Assembly (NCBI GenBank): GCA_041394705.1
Contig: JAWKHS010000003.1
Coordinates: forward strand, 620,001-684,000
Direction of reading: 5' to 3'
Length of the DNA: 64,000 nucleotides
Origin: Vicinamibacterales bacterium
Lineage (GTDB): Bacteria; Acidobacteriota; Vicinamibacteria; Vicinamibacterales; UBA2999
Part shown: in pieces, positions 16,684-25,505 of the stretch
Layout: each line of letters starts with the position of its first letter
Numbering within the stretch: position 1 is the stretch's first letter
Notes under the pieces: generated by a model
Told to the model about the DNA's origin: nothing
Seen by the model: only the letters and a program-made list of their open reading frames with translations
Database searches by the model: none
Position numbers and translations under genes: made by a program

Positions 16684-17154
16684 GTGGACCTGCTGCCGTA
16701 CTTCCAGACGCTCGAGACGGCCGGCCTGGGGCGCATCGTCCGCGAGTCGGTGTGGCTGTTCCCGGCCATCGAGGCCGTGCACCTGCTGGCGCTGTCGCTG
16801 CTCGGCGGCGCCCTGCTCCTCGTGGATCTCCGGCTGCTCGGCGCGGGTCTCACCGGCGCGCCCGCGGCGGCGCTGGCGCGCGCGGCCCGGCCCTGGTTGA
16901 CGGCGGCGGTGATCCTGATCATCGGCACGGGCGTGCCGCTGTTCCTGTCCGAAGCGGTGAAGTGCTACTACAGCCCGTCGTTCTGGCTGAAGATGCTCAC
17001 CCTGCCGCTCGCCCTGCTCTTCACGTACGGCGTCCGCCAGCGCGTCGCCGAACGTGACTCCACGAGCCGCGGCGCCGCGGCGGCGGTCGGCGCGACCTCC
17101 ATCACGCTCTGGTTCGTCGTGGCGGCGGCCGGGCGCTGGATCGGCTTCTCGTAA
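16684..17154 (+). CDS. Membrane protein, second of a tandem pair (DUF6644-like)
   Basis: A 156-residue paralogue of the preceding gene, with four hydrophobic segments. It carries RESVWLFPAIEAVHLLALSL and VDLRLLGAGL at the same places, and SEAVKCYYSPSFWLKMLTL aligns with ANPVRYYFNLFFRVKVLLL upstream. It starts with GTG three bases after the previous stop, so the two are translationally coupled and may form a heterodimer. The divergent neighbour is an exported haem protein, which hints at a redox or haem-related membrane unit. Function is not known. Confidence 0.78.
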   Translation: MDLLPYFQTLETAGLGRIVRESVWLFPAIEAVHLLALSLLGGALLLVDLRLLGAGLTGAPAAALARAARPWLTAAVILIIGTGVPLFLSEAVKCYYSPSFWLKMLTLPLALLFTYGVRQRVAERDSTSRGAAAAVGATSITLWFVVAAAGRWIGFS

Positions 17155-17164
17155 CCCCGGCGGC

Positions 17165-17611
17165 TCAGCGGCCGCCCGGCTTCTTGGCCGGCGGCTCGGT
17201 GGGATCGCGTCCGTCACGGGGGGCGCCGGTGCCCGACGAGCCCATGAAGATCTTCCGGCCGTCGGTGAACGTCACGTCCCGGCCGTTGGCCCGCTTGAGC
17301 GAGTGGTCCTTCGTCTGGTAGCCGTCCACGATGAGCTCGGTGCCGACCGTGAGCGAGTCGCGGGTCAGGCCACGGCGGAGCAGCGTGTTGGGCGTGCCGC
17401 CTTCCACCATCCACACTTCCTTCTGGCCGTCCTTCTCGACCTCGATGTGGATCCAGGCGTGCGGGTTCACCCATTCCAGCTTCACCACCTTGCCCTGCAG
17501 GCGGATGGGCGCGTTCGGATCGAACTCGGCGCCGAAGGCGTGGTGCCCGAGCACGCGCGCGCCCGTGGCGACGACCAGCGCCGAGGCGAGGACGAGGATC
17601 GTGGTTCGCAT
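17165..17611 (-). CDS. DUF6152-like secreted protein
   Basis: A 148-residue exported protein. After a signal peptide (TTILVLASALVVATGARVLG) it has the family start HHAFGAEFD, then VVKLEWVNPHAWIHIEVE, a small beta-barrel-like pattern. The tail after residue 125 is Pro/Gly-rich. The ATG used has AGGAG 8 nt upstream, within the end of the preceding gene; a GTG 9 nt earlier overlaps the upstream stop but has its Shine-Dalgarno too close. It is the last gene of a three-gene operon with two related secreted proteins. The role is unknown. Confidence 0.85.
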   Translation of the reverse strand: MRTTILVLASALVVATGARVLGHHAFGAEFDPNAPIRLQGKVVKLEWVNPHAWIHIEVEKDGQKEVWMVEGGTPNTLLRRGLTRDSLTVGTELIVDGYQTKDHSLKRANGRDVTFTDGRKIFMGSSGTGAPRDGRDPTEPPAKKPGGR

Positions 17612-17616
17612 GACGG

Positions 17617-18684
17617 TCACTCCTGCTGCTTCTGGGTCTGCTTCGCCCGCTCCTGCGAGCGCTCGCCGCTCAGGACGTTCGAGAGCGCGTAGTTGCCCTC
17701 GTGGCAGGCGTATTCGTAGATGAGCTCGTCGAGCCGCGTGAACGGGACCTCGCCCCTCCAGGGGCTCGTGAAGGTGTCCGGATCGTCGATCGTGAACGCG
17801 TAGAGCAGCGTGCCCTCGTCCACTCGCGAGATCCGCTCGGTGACCTTCAACGTCTCCGAGGCGCCCCGGAAGATCTGATCGGGATGGAAGTTGGTGGTCT
17901 CGATCACCAGCTCATCGCCCTCCCACCAGCCGATCGAGTCGCCCCACCACGGGCGCACGTCCGGCGGCAGGTGCTTCAGGTTGCGCCCGAGGCGGATGAT
18001 GCGGGCGTCGTGGACCATCTCGGTGAGGATCAGCACGTGATCGGGCGTCTGCACGATCGTGTAGTTGTTGTTGTAGAAGTAGTTGGGCAGCATCGGCGGC
18101 CCGGCGTTGCTGCCGAAGGACGCGATGCACCGCTCGGCGAGCGGGCGGTTCTCGGGGTTGTCGTACTGCCCGAACTGACGCGCGCGAGCCACGCGCGCCG
18201 CCTGTCGGGCGCGTCCGGCCTCGGTCAGGGCGGGCACCTTGCCGCTCGGCGGATCCACGATGAGCGACGTGCGGTACTCGCCGTTCACCACCGCCACGCG
18301 CTCGCCCGCGTCGATCCAGAAGTTGTTGTAGCCACCGACGTTTCCGGCCGCGCCCGTGGAGCCGTCGCCGCCCTCCGGCGGCGCCGGCCGATCAGGGTCG
18401 CTCGGCTGCGCCAGCCGCGCGATGCGGTCCTGGATCCCCTTCTCGATGCGGGCGACGACCTGAGGCGACAGCACGGGTCCCTGCCCATCGGGCCGCTCGA
18501 GCGGCGTGACGGTGGCGTTCGACCAGTTGCCCTGCAGATCCGGCGTGCCGTCGGGCGTCCGCGGCACGGTCCAGTCGGTCTTCAGCTGCGCGATGCCGGC
18601 CGGAGCCTGCGCGGCCACCGGGGCGAGCAGCGCCGATGCTGGCCAGAGCGCGCCGGCCGTCAACGTGAGTGACGTGGGTCGCAT
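17617..18684 (-). CDS. Secreted protein of the DUF6152-linked operon
   Basis: A 355-residue exported protein, common in Acidobacteria but without a function I can name. The signal peptide is followed by TPDGTPDLQGNWSNATVTPL. The middle has NNNYTIVQTPDHVLILTEMV and the later part WWEGDELVIETTNFHPDQIF, VTERISRVDEGTLLYAFTID and FTSPWRGEVPF. The upstream neighbour shares the last three patterns, so the two are diverged paralogues. CIASFG and YACHEGNYAL hold its only conspicuous cysteines. It overlaps the region upstream of the DUF6152 gene, indicating co-translation. The mature part looks beta-rich. Confidence 0.82.
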   Translation of the reverse strand: MRPTSLTLTAGALWPASALLAPVAAQAPAGIAQLKTDWTVPRTPDGTPDLQGNWSNATVTPLERPDGQGPVLSPQVVARIEKGIQDRIARLAQPSDPDRPAPPEGGDGSTGAAGNVGGYNNFWIDAGERVAVVNGEYRTSLIVDPPSGKVPALTEAGRARQAARVARARQFGQYDNPENRPLAERCIASFGSNAGPPMLPNYFYNNNYTIVQTPDHVLILTEMVHDARIIRLGRNLKHLPPDVRPWWGDSIGWWEGDELVIETTNFHPDQIFRGASETLKVTERISRVDEGTLLYAFTIDDPDTFTSPWRGEVPFTRLDELIYEYACHEGNYALSNVLSGERSQERAKQTQKQQE

Positions 18685-18726
18685 CGGGTCTCCTACGGCA
18701 GCGGCGTCTTGGCAGGTGCCCTCACA

Positions 18727-19541
18727 TCAGCCCTCGACGAAGGGCACGCACTTGAACTGGCCCAGCCGCGCGTCGGCATTGACGTGCCTGTAGAGCGGCA
18801 TGGCGATCGTCCACGGGCGGGAGAAGGTCTTCGGGTCCTCGATCACGGCCTCGTACTGGATGTGGTCCCGGTCCGTCATCGTGTAGCGCTCGGTGACCGT
18901 CAGCGCCTCGCTGTGATGGTTGCCCGAGCGGTCGAACCACGTGGAGTCGTTGAAGCCGTTGGCCTCGACGACGAACGTGTCCCCGTCCCACCGGCCCACC
19001 GACTGGCCCATCCAGGCATCGGTCTGGGAGGCCCCGGATCCCTTCAGTACACGTTGCGCACGGCGCCGGTACTCGTAGGCGATGAAGAACGCCGACTGGC
19101 TCTGGAAGATCTGGAAGGGAAACGGCATGTAGGTGGCGCGCGGCACGCCCGGGAGGTAGCACTTGATCTCCGGATCGCGCGTCAGCCAGTTCGCCTGGTT
19201 CTCGTCCTTCTTCGTCTTCGCCTCGGGAAGGTAGGGCACCTCGCCGCCCACCACGACGCCGACGCCGGACGGCACGGCGCCGACGGCGCCGAACGCCAGG
19301 ACTTCCTTGGCGGGGACCGGCACCACGGGGCCGGGCCGCATCGCCAGCGCCGGCCGCGCCGTATGCGCTTCGATGTCCCAGTTGGCCGTGTTGAGGGCCT
19401 GCCAGATTCCGTTCAGATCCGGCTTGCCGTCGACGCCGCGCGGATCGTGGTCGAGCCTGCCTGGCCGCGACCTGCCTGGCCGGCCAGCGGCAGCGCGGTG
19501 GCGGCGACGAGGGCGCCCGCGACCGCACCGGCGATGCCCAC
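18727..19541 (-). pseudogene. Secreted paralogue with a frameshift behind its signal peptide
   Basis: The body reads PDLNGIWQALNTANWDIEAH, then PGVPRATYMPFPFQIFQ, SVGRWDGDTFVVEANGFN and TFSRPWTIAMPL, clearly related to the next gene. No ATG, GTG or TTG precedes it in frame; the first ATG (19341) is well inside the conserved part. A fitting signal peptide (GIAGAVAGALVAATALPLAG) lies just upstream in another frame from a GTG at 19541. The frames would join near 19440-19470, so a one-base indel is likely. It may be a true lesion or an assembly error. Downstream genes look intact. The stop is 42 nt from the next start. Confidence 0.6.
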
Positions 19542-19690
19542 ACCCAGATCGTCAACGGTCCTCGGCGCACGGCCCTCCAGCGACGGGATGCTCGCATCGC
19601 GTCGCGCGAAGTGTCAAGGCGATGTCTCCGAGCAGCCATCCTCCGCCGCGGGCTCTGCTATCGTGGGCGGGTTTCCGGGAGGTGCCGCCG

Positions 19691-20536
19691 ATGGCCGCCG
19701 TTTCGAGCTCCCTGTTCGCGCGCCCGTGGACTGTCGCGAGTGCCGTGGCGCTCGTCCTCGCCGGCGTGGCCACGAGCGCCGCGGCCCAGGCGGGTCCCGC
19801 GCTGAGCGACCGCGCGATCGAGAGCGGCGGCACGACGATCCGGATGCGCTGCGGCGGCGGCGCGGCCGATGCGCCCCTGGTGGTGTTCGAAGCCGGCGCC
19901 TTCAACACGGTCGAGACGTGGCGCGACGTCCACGGGCCGATCGCGGCCCTGACCCGCGCGTGCGCCGTGGACCGTCCCGGCCGCGGCGGCAGCGGCCCGC
20001 CGCCGCCGGGCCTCGATGGACCGCGCTACATCGTGCTGCTCGCGCGGGCGCTCCACGACGCCGGCGAGGCGCCGCCCTACGTGGTCGTCGGCCACTCGCT
20101 CGGTGGCCTCATCGCGCAGTTGTACGCGGTCCAGCGGCCGGACGAGGTCGCCGGCGTCGTGCTCGTGGACTCGTCGCATCCCGATCAGGCACGGCGGATG
20201 GCCGACCTGCCACGGCCGCCGGCGCCCCCACCGACCTCGGCGCCCGCGCCGCCGCCCGAAGCCGTCGGCCTCGACGCATGGGCCGCGGCCCTCGGGTACG
20301 CGCCACCGCCGATCGCAGTGCCGCTGGCCGTCGTGACGCGCAGCCGCTGGACCAATGGCATCGACTCGGAGGACGACGGGCGACGGCTGAGCCGCTGGGG
20401 CGATCTGCAGCGCGACCTGGCCGCGCACGGCCGGCGCGCGCGGCACGACGTGGCCACCGACAGCGGACACTACGTCCAGAACGATCAGCCCCGCCTGGTG
20501 ATCGACGCCGTCCGCTGGGTGCTCGCCGCGCAGTAG
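19691..20536 (+). CDS. Secreted alpha/beta hydrolase
   Basis: A 281-residue hydrolase with signal peptide (ASAVALVLAGVATSAAAQ). The nucleophile elbow is GHSLGG with S136, after the strand PPYVVV. The oxyanion region is VFEAGAFNTVETW and the general base is probably H260 in DSGHYVQND. A Pro/Ala-rich insertion at about 176-195 forms part of the lid. It has 281 residues, usual for the family. GGGAGG lies 8 nt before the ATG. It is divergent from the DUF6152 operon and convergent with the MscS gene. The substrate is unknown; ester or amide hydrolysis is expected. Confidence 0.87.
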   Translation: MAAVSSSLFARPWTVASAVALVLAGVATSAAAQAGPALSDRAIESGGTTIRMRCGGGAADAPLVVFEAGAFNTVETWRDVHGPIAALTRACAVDRPGRGGSGPPPPGLDGPRYIVLLARALHDAGEAPPYVVVGHSLGGLIAQLYAVQRPDEVAGVVLVDSSHPDQARRMADLPRPPAPPPTSAPAPPPEAVGLDAWAAALGYAPPPIAVPLAVVTRSRWTNGIDSEDDGRRLSRWGDLQRDLAAHGRRARHDVATDSGHYVQNDQPRLVIDAVRWVLAAQ

Positions 20537-20563
20537 CCGCGGGCGCCGGACGCCGGGCGCGCG

Positions 20564-21469
20564 TCAGTTCGTGGCGGACGGCCCCGACGCCTCGGGGCGG
20601 GCCAGCCCGGCGACGCGCGCGGCCTGCTGCCACACGCGGTCGTCCACGTGGTCGAGGAACAGCTGCAGGTGGTGGTACGGGATCTCGATGCCGGCGGCGT
20701 CGAGGGCCAGCTTGCCGGCCTCCATGACGTGGAAGTAGATGGGGCGCTCGCGCGACGCGTCCTTGGCCCACACCCGCACCTCGAGGTTCACGCTGGACGC
20801 GCCGAGCTCGGTGACGACGAGGTCCGGGGCCGGCGCCTGGAGGACGCCCGGCAGGTCGCGGACGGCCGCCAGCAGCGCCTCGCGGGCCCGCGGGATGTTC
20901 TCCTTGTAGGCAATGCCGATCGGCACGTCGATGCGGGTCTCGCCGTGCTTAGAGTGGTTCACGAGCACCGTGTCGATGATCGTCCGGTTGGGGATGACGA
21001 CGTAGGTGTTGCGCGGGGTGCGGATGCGGGTGGAGCGCATCGTCACGTCGCTCACCGATCCGTAGTTCTCGGCCACCGTCACCCAGTCGCCGACGGCGAA
21101 CGGCTTGTCGATGAAGATCAGGAACCCCGCGATCACGTTGGCGAGCGTGTCCTGGGCGGCGAAGCCGACGGCGATGCCCACCACGCCGATGCCGGCCAGG
21201 GCCGCGCCCACGTTGACGCCGATCTGGTCGGCGGCCATCACGAGCCCGAAGGCGAGCACCACCGCGCGGTAGACGCGCTCCACGAGCATCGCCACCAGCG
21301 TCGGATGGAGGCCGGCGCGCGTGAGCAGGCGGCGGAGGGACGGCCGGGTCACCGAGAAGAGCAGCCAGAACACCGCCAGGACGATGAGCGCCGCCAGGAC
21401 GTTGGGCAGGTGCTGCAGCGCCCGTTCCGTCATCGCGGCCGGGTCGAACCTTCGGAGCAGTGTCTCCAC
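20564..21469 (-). CDS. MscS-family mechanosensitive channel
   Basis: A 301-residue inner-membrane channel protein. Three hydrophobic segments precede the pore helix region GAALAGIGVVGIAVGFAAQD, then the MscS signature FLIFIDKPFAVGDWVTV and the beta domain (VTMRSTRIRTPRNTYVVIPN). The C-terminal cytosolic alpha/beta domain ends with YHHLQLFLDH. It protects against hypo-osmotic shock. The start is GTG with GGAGG a few bases upstream. It lies downstream of a CorA gene on the same strand, with 67 nt between, so co-expression is possible. Confidence 0.92.
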   Translation of the reverse strand: METLLRRFDPAAMTERALQHLPNVLAALIVLAVFWLLFSVTRPSLRRLLTRAGLHPTLVAMLVERVYRAVVLAFGLVMAADQIGVNVGAALAGIGVVGIAVGFAAQDTLANVIAGFLIFIDKPFAVGDWVTVAENYGSVSDVTMRSTRIRTPRNTYVVIPNRTIIDTVLVNHSKHGETRIDVPIGIAYKENIPRAREALLAAVRDLPGVLQAPAPDLVVTELGASSVNLEVRVWAKDASRERPIYFHVMEAGKLALDAAGIEIPYHHLQLFLDHVDDRVWQQAARVAGLARPEASGPSATN

Positions 21470-21536
21470 GGTGCCTCCCTCCGCCCGCCGGGACGGGCCG
21501 GGGGCACCGGCCCGCGGCGGGCCGATCCCGGCTCGG

Positions 21537-22529
21537 TCACCGCCTGCGCGGTTCGCCGATCCAGCCCTTGCGGTACATCAGCACCAGTGCGCCGACGGCC
21601 GTGGAGATCATGAGGAACAGCGCCACGAAGTAGCCGTACGGGAGGTGCAGCTCTGGAATGTAGTCGAAGTTCATCCCGTAGACACCGGCGATGAAGCTCA
21701 GCGGCACGAACACCGTCGTCACGATCGTGAGGATCTTGACGATCTGGTTCAGCCGGTGCGACGCCATCGTGATGTAGCCGTCCATCAGGTCGGACGCCAG
21801 CTCGTAGTAGAGGGCCGCCAGGCTCGACGACCGCTCGAGGTGCTCGTAGACGTCCTGCAGTTCGTGGCGCAGGCCGTCACGTATGGCGGGGACGCTCGCC
21901 GTGCGGAGACCGTCGAAGAGCCGGACGTGATACGTCAGCAGGCGCCGCAGCTTCTTGAGCTGCGCCTTGTGGCCGACGAGCTCGGCCAGGAGCGTGTCCG
22001 TGGGGCGCGCGATCATCTCCTCCTCGAGCTCGTCGAGGCGGCTCTCGAGCGCGAGCAGGATCGGCAGATACCGGTCGACGATGAACCGCGAGAGCCGGAC
22101 GGCGAGCGCATCGGCGCCCGCCGCGATCAGCCCGGGCGACGCCAGGGCCTCTGCCCACACGCGGTCGGTGCTCGACGAATCACCGCTGTGCCGGGTGACG
22201 AGGAATCGGTGCCCGACGAACATGGCGATCTGGATCGTGCCGAAGTCCAGGTCGCGGGACTCTCCGTCCAGCCCCTTCATCAGGATGAAGACGTGGTCCT
22301 TGAACGCCTCGTACTTCGGCGGGTGACGCTCCCGCTGCGCGTCCTGGATGGCCAGCGGATGGAGGCCGAAGGTCTCGGTCATCAGCCGTCGTTCGGTGGC
22401 GGCGGGGACGTCCTGCAGGTCCAGCCACAGGATGGCGTCGGCGCTGGCCTTCCACCGCTCGATCGCGGTCTCGTCCCCGACGGTGGACTCGCCGGTCGCC
22501 GGCTGGAAGAGCATGGTGCGCATCGTCAT
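21537..22529 (-). CDS. CorA-family magnesium/divalent cation transporter
   Basis: A 330-residue CorA-like channel. The large N-terminal cytosolic domain includes LWLDLQD and FGLHPLAIQDAQRERHPPKY, the long stalk helix covers the middle, and the pore signature YGMNF lies at about 284-288 between two C-terminal membrane helices. The C-terminus is positively charged (RKGWIGEPRRR), as in CorA. It would move Mg2+ or related ions into the cytosol. The ATG was preferred over an upstream GTG because family members start near here; no strong Shine-Dalgarno is visible, so the start is uncertain by a few residues. Confidence 0.9.
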   Translation of the reverse strand: MTMRTMLFQPATGESTVGDETAIERWKASADAILWLDLQDVPAATERRLMTETFGLHPLAIQDAQRERHPPKYEAFKDHVFILMKGLDGESRDLDFGTIQIAMFVGHRFLVTRHSGDSSSTDRVWAEALASPGLIAAGADALAVRLSRFIVDRYLPILLALESRLDELEEEMIARPTDTLLAELVGHKAQLKKLRRLLTYHVRLFDGLRTASVPAIRDGLRHELQDVYEHLERSSSLAALYYELASDLMDGYITMASHRLNQIVKILTIVTTVFVPLSFIAGVYGMNFDYIPELHLPYGYFVALFLMISTAVGALVLMYRKGWIGEPRRR

Positions 22530-22672
22530 GGCGTCTCTGGGCGGCGCCGCCGGTGGGCCGGCCGCCGTCACCGCGTCCGAGGATAGCGCACGCCGTCCTG
22601 GCGTGGGCCGAGCGCCTGCACTAGGCTGTCCCTCGGCCGCGCGGTGTACGGCCCGCTCCAGGAGGATCGCGC

Positions 22673-24130
22673 ATGGACGCGTTCGACCGTCGGCACTTCA
22701 TCGGCAGCCTCGCCCTCGGCGGCGTCGCGACCGCGCTCGGCGCCGAGGCGTCCGCGGCGGGCGGTCAGGAGGGCCGCGAGGCGGCGGCGCGGAGCGGCGT
22801 GACGCGCACGCTCGCCCGCTACGTGCTGGGCCTGCGCTACGAGGACCTGCCCGAGGCAGTGCGCCACGAAGCCTGCCGGACGCTCCTGAACTGGACAGGA
22901 TGCGCGATCGGCGGATCGCGGCACGAGACGGTGGACGTCGCCGTCGCGGCGCTCCTGCCGTTCGCCGGCCCGGCCCAGGCCTCGCTCCTCGGCCGCGTCG
23001 AGCGCACCGACATCCTGCACGCGGCTGTCGTGAACGGGATCGCCTCGCACGTGTTCGACTTCGACGACACGCACCTCAGGACGGTCATCCACCCCGCCGG
23101 GCCGGTGGCCTCGGCCCTCCTCGCGCTGGCCGAGTACCGCCCCGTCTCCGGGAAGGACTTCCTGACGGCGCTGGTGGCGGGCGTGGAGGCGGAGTGCCGT
23201 ATCGGCAACGCCGTCTATCCCGACCACTACGACCGCGGGTGGCACATCACGGGCACCGTGGGGCCGTTCGGCGCCGCCGTCGCGGCGGGCCGGGTGCTGG
23301 CGCTCACCGAGCAGCAGATGGTGTGGGCACTCGGCCTCGCCGCCGCGCAGCCGGTCGGGCTCCGCGAGATGTTCGGGTCCATGACGAAGAGCTTCCACCC
23401 CGGCCGGGCCGCCCAGAACGGCCTGACGGCGGCGCTCCTGGCCGCGAAGGGCTTCACGAGCACGGACGTCGGCCTCGAGGGCAGGAGCGGCTGGGCACAC
23501 GTGCTGAGCACGAAGCAGGACTACGGCGAGATCGTGGACGGCCTCGGCGCCAGCTACCAGATCTCCCTGAACACGTACAAGCCGTTCGCGTGCGGCATCG
23601 TCATCCATCCCGCCATCGACGCCTGCCTCCAACTGCGCCGCGCCCACGGTCTGGTGCCCGCCGACATCGCCGCGATCGAGCTGACGGTGCACCCGCTGGT
23701 CCTGGAGCTGACCGGCAAGAAGACGCCGGCCACGGGCCTGGAGGCGAAGTTCAGCGTCTACTTCGCGGCCGCCGTCGCCATGGCCCGGGGGGCGGCCGGC
23801 ATGCGCGACTTCAGCGACGAGAACGCCCGCGACCCCGTGATCGTCGCTCTCCGCGACCGGGTGACGGCCACGGTCGATCCCGCCGTTCACGAGGATCAGG
23901 TCCGGGCCGTCGTGACGCTGGTGGACGGCCGCCGCCACGAGATCTTCGTGGAGCACGCCGTCGGCAGCCTGGAACGGCCGATGTCGGACGCGGACCTCGA
24001 GGCCAAGGTGCGGGGCCTGGCCGACGGCGTCCTGCCGGAGGCGGCCACGGCCGGGGTGATCGACCGGTGCTGGCGCCTCGACCGGCTGGCATCGGCGGCC
24101 GAGATCGCGACGGCCGCGCGCGCCGTCTGA
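22673..24130 (+). CDS. MmgE/PrpD-family protein with Tat-like leader
   Basis: A 485-residue MmgE/PrpD protein (2-methylcitrate dehydratase-like). After the leader come TLARYVLGLRYEDLPEAVRH, then VFDFDDTHLRTVIHPAGPV, the family substrate-site region, then MFGSMTKSFHPGRAAQNGL and a C-terminal domain with LTGKKTPATGLEAKFSVYF. The N-terminus DRRHFIGSLALGGVATALGA looks like a twin-arginine signal, unusual for a family normally thought cytosolic. AGGAGG lies 8 nt before the ATG. It is followed by a transporter on the same strand after 62 nt, which may supply an organic acid. The actual substrate is not known. Confidence 0.88.
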   Translation: MDAFDRRHFIGSLALGGVATALGAEASAAGGQEGREAAARSGVTRTLARYVLGLRYEDLPEAVRHEACRTLLNWTGCAIGGSRHETVDVAVAALLPFAGPAQASLLGRVERTDILHAAVVNGIASHVFDFDDTHLRTVIHPAGPVASALLALAEYRPVSGKDFLTALVAGVEAECRIGNAVYPDHYDRGWHITGTVGPFGAAVAAGRVLALTEQQMVWALGLAAAQPVGLREMFGSMTKSFHPGRAAQNGLTAALLAAKGFTSTDVGLEGRSGWAHVLSTKQDYGEIVDGLGASYQISLNTYKPFACGIVIHPAIDACLQLRRAHGLVPADIAAIELTVHPLVLELTGKKTPATGLEAKFSVYFAAAVAMARGAAGMRDFSDENARDPVIVALRDRVTATVDPAVHEDQVRAVVTLVDGRRHEIFVEHAVGSLERPMSDADLEAKVRGLADGVLPEAATAGVIDRCWRLDRLASAAEIATAARAV

Positions 24131-24180
24131 CTCGCCCGCCGCGATGCCCGACGCGGCCGCGGGGATCGGGGCGGTTGGGC

Positions 24181-24186
24181 CATAAT
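24181..24186 (+). promoter_or_regulatory. -10 box for the MHS transporter gene
   Basis: CATAAT ends 6 nt before the GTG at 24193 with no Shine-Dalgarno between, so the message is probably leaderless and made separately from the MmgE/PrpD gene. Confidence 0.45.
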
Positions 24187-24192
24187 CTGCCC

Positions 24193-25470
24193 GTGACTCT
24201 CGCGCAGATGAGCGGCGCCAGCTGGCGCATCGTGTTCCTGGCCAGCCTCGGCGGCACTCTCGAGTTCTTCGACTTCGTGGTGTTCGGCGTCTTCGCGCGC
24301 GACATCGCGGAAGCCATCTTTCCGGCGGCGACGCCGCTCGTGTCGCTGATGGCGTCGTTCGGCGCCTTCGCGGCGGGCTATCTCGCGCGGCCGATCGGCG
24401 GCATCGTGCTCAGCCATTACGGCGACCGTTTCGGCCGGCGCACAGTGTTCCTGCTGTCGCTCTTCGTGATGTCGGCGGCCACCTTCGCGATGGGCCTCGT
24501 GCCCACCTACGCGGCCTGGGGCATCGCCGCCAGCGCGCTGATGGTCTCGCTCCGGCTCCTCCAGGGCTTCTGCCTCGGCGGCGAACTGCCCGGCGCCCTG
24601 ACCTACGTGGTCGAGACCGCGCCGTCCTACGCCCCCTTCGTCTGCGGCGTGGTCTTCTCCTGCGTCACGCTCGGCGTCGCCGCCGCCACCGGCGTCAGCG
24701 TCGGCGTGCGCACCTGGCTGCCGCCCGACCGGGTCGCCGAACTCGGCTGGCGTATCGCCTTCATGATCGGCGGGGCAGGCGGGCTGCTGAGCTTCGTCCT
24801 GCGGCGCGCCATGGAGGAGTCACCGGAGTTCGCGCGGATGAAGGCGCTGGCGGCCCGCCATCCGTTCAAGGAGGTCCTCCAGGCCCACCGCTCACCCGTC
24901 GTCGTCGGCATCCTGGTGATCGCGGCCACCGGCGCCTTCAACGGCCTCTTCTTCGCGCACATGCCGGCGTATCTGTCGAGCGTGCTCGGCTACGGCGCGC
25001 GCGAGGCCGTGGCGGCGCAGACGCTGGGCGTCCTCGTCCACGCCGCCGCGATCCTGGCGGTCGGGTGGATGGCCGACACGATCGCCCCGCGCCTGCTCGC
25101 GCGGGCGGGCTCGCTGGCGCTGGTGGTGCTGGCCTACCCGTTCTATGCGGCGCTGGTCGGCAAGAGCCTCGGCCCCGCGCCGCTCCTCGTGGCGGCCGGG
25201 CTCGTGGCCGCCCTCGTGAACGGCACCTTCGCCGCGTTGCTCACCGATCTCTTCCCGACGCGCGTGCGGTTCAGCGGGGTGGCGCTGTCCTTCAACGTGG
25301 CCTTCACCCTGTTCAGCGGCCTGACGCCGCTCGTGGCCACCTCCCTCATCGAGCGGCTGGGCACGCCCACCGCGCCCGCCCTGGTGATGATCGTGACCGG
25401 CCTCGTCACGCTGGCCGCCACCGTCCCGCACCCGCGGCACGGCGGGCACGTGCTGGGCGCGCGGTCCTAG
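24193..25470 (+). CDS. MHS-type MFS metabolite:H+ symporter
   Basis: A 425-residue membrane transporter with 12 predicted helices. The start SLGGTLEFFDFVVFGVFARD and the first cytosolic loop ARPIGGIVLSHYGDRFGRR are typical of the MHS (ProP/KgtP/ShiA-like) branch. The second half has WMADTIAPRLLARAG and FPTRVRFSGVALSFNVAFTL, also family signatures. It probably takes up an organic acid or compatible solute by H+ symport. The GTG at 24193 sits 6 nt after a CATAAT box; an ATG 15 nt later is an alternative. The MmgE/PrpD gene upstream may use the imported substrate. Confidence 0.88.
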   Translation: MTLAQMSGASWRIVFLASLGGTLEFFDFVVFGVFARDIAEAIFPAATPLVSLMASFGAFAAGYLARPIGGIVLSHYGDRFGRRTVFLLSLFVMSAATFAMGLVPTYAAWGIAASALMVSLRLLQGFCLGGELPGALTYVVETAPSYAPFVCGVVFSCVTLGVAAATGVSVGVRTWLPPDRVAELGWRIAFMIGGAGGLLSFVLRRAMEESPEFARMKALAARHPFKEVLQAHRSPVVVGILVIAATGAFNGLFFAHMPAYLSSVLGYGAREAVAAQTLGVLVHAAAILAVGWMADTIAPRLLARAGSLALVVLAYPFYAALVGKSLGPAPLLVAAGLVAALVNGTFAALLTDLFPTRVRFSGVALSFNVAFTLFSGLTPLVATSLIERLGTPTAPALVMIVTGLVTLAATVPHPRHGGHVLGARS

Positions 25471-25505
25471 GCGCCGGTGCCCGGACCCGGATCCGTGGCC
25501 GCGCC

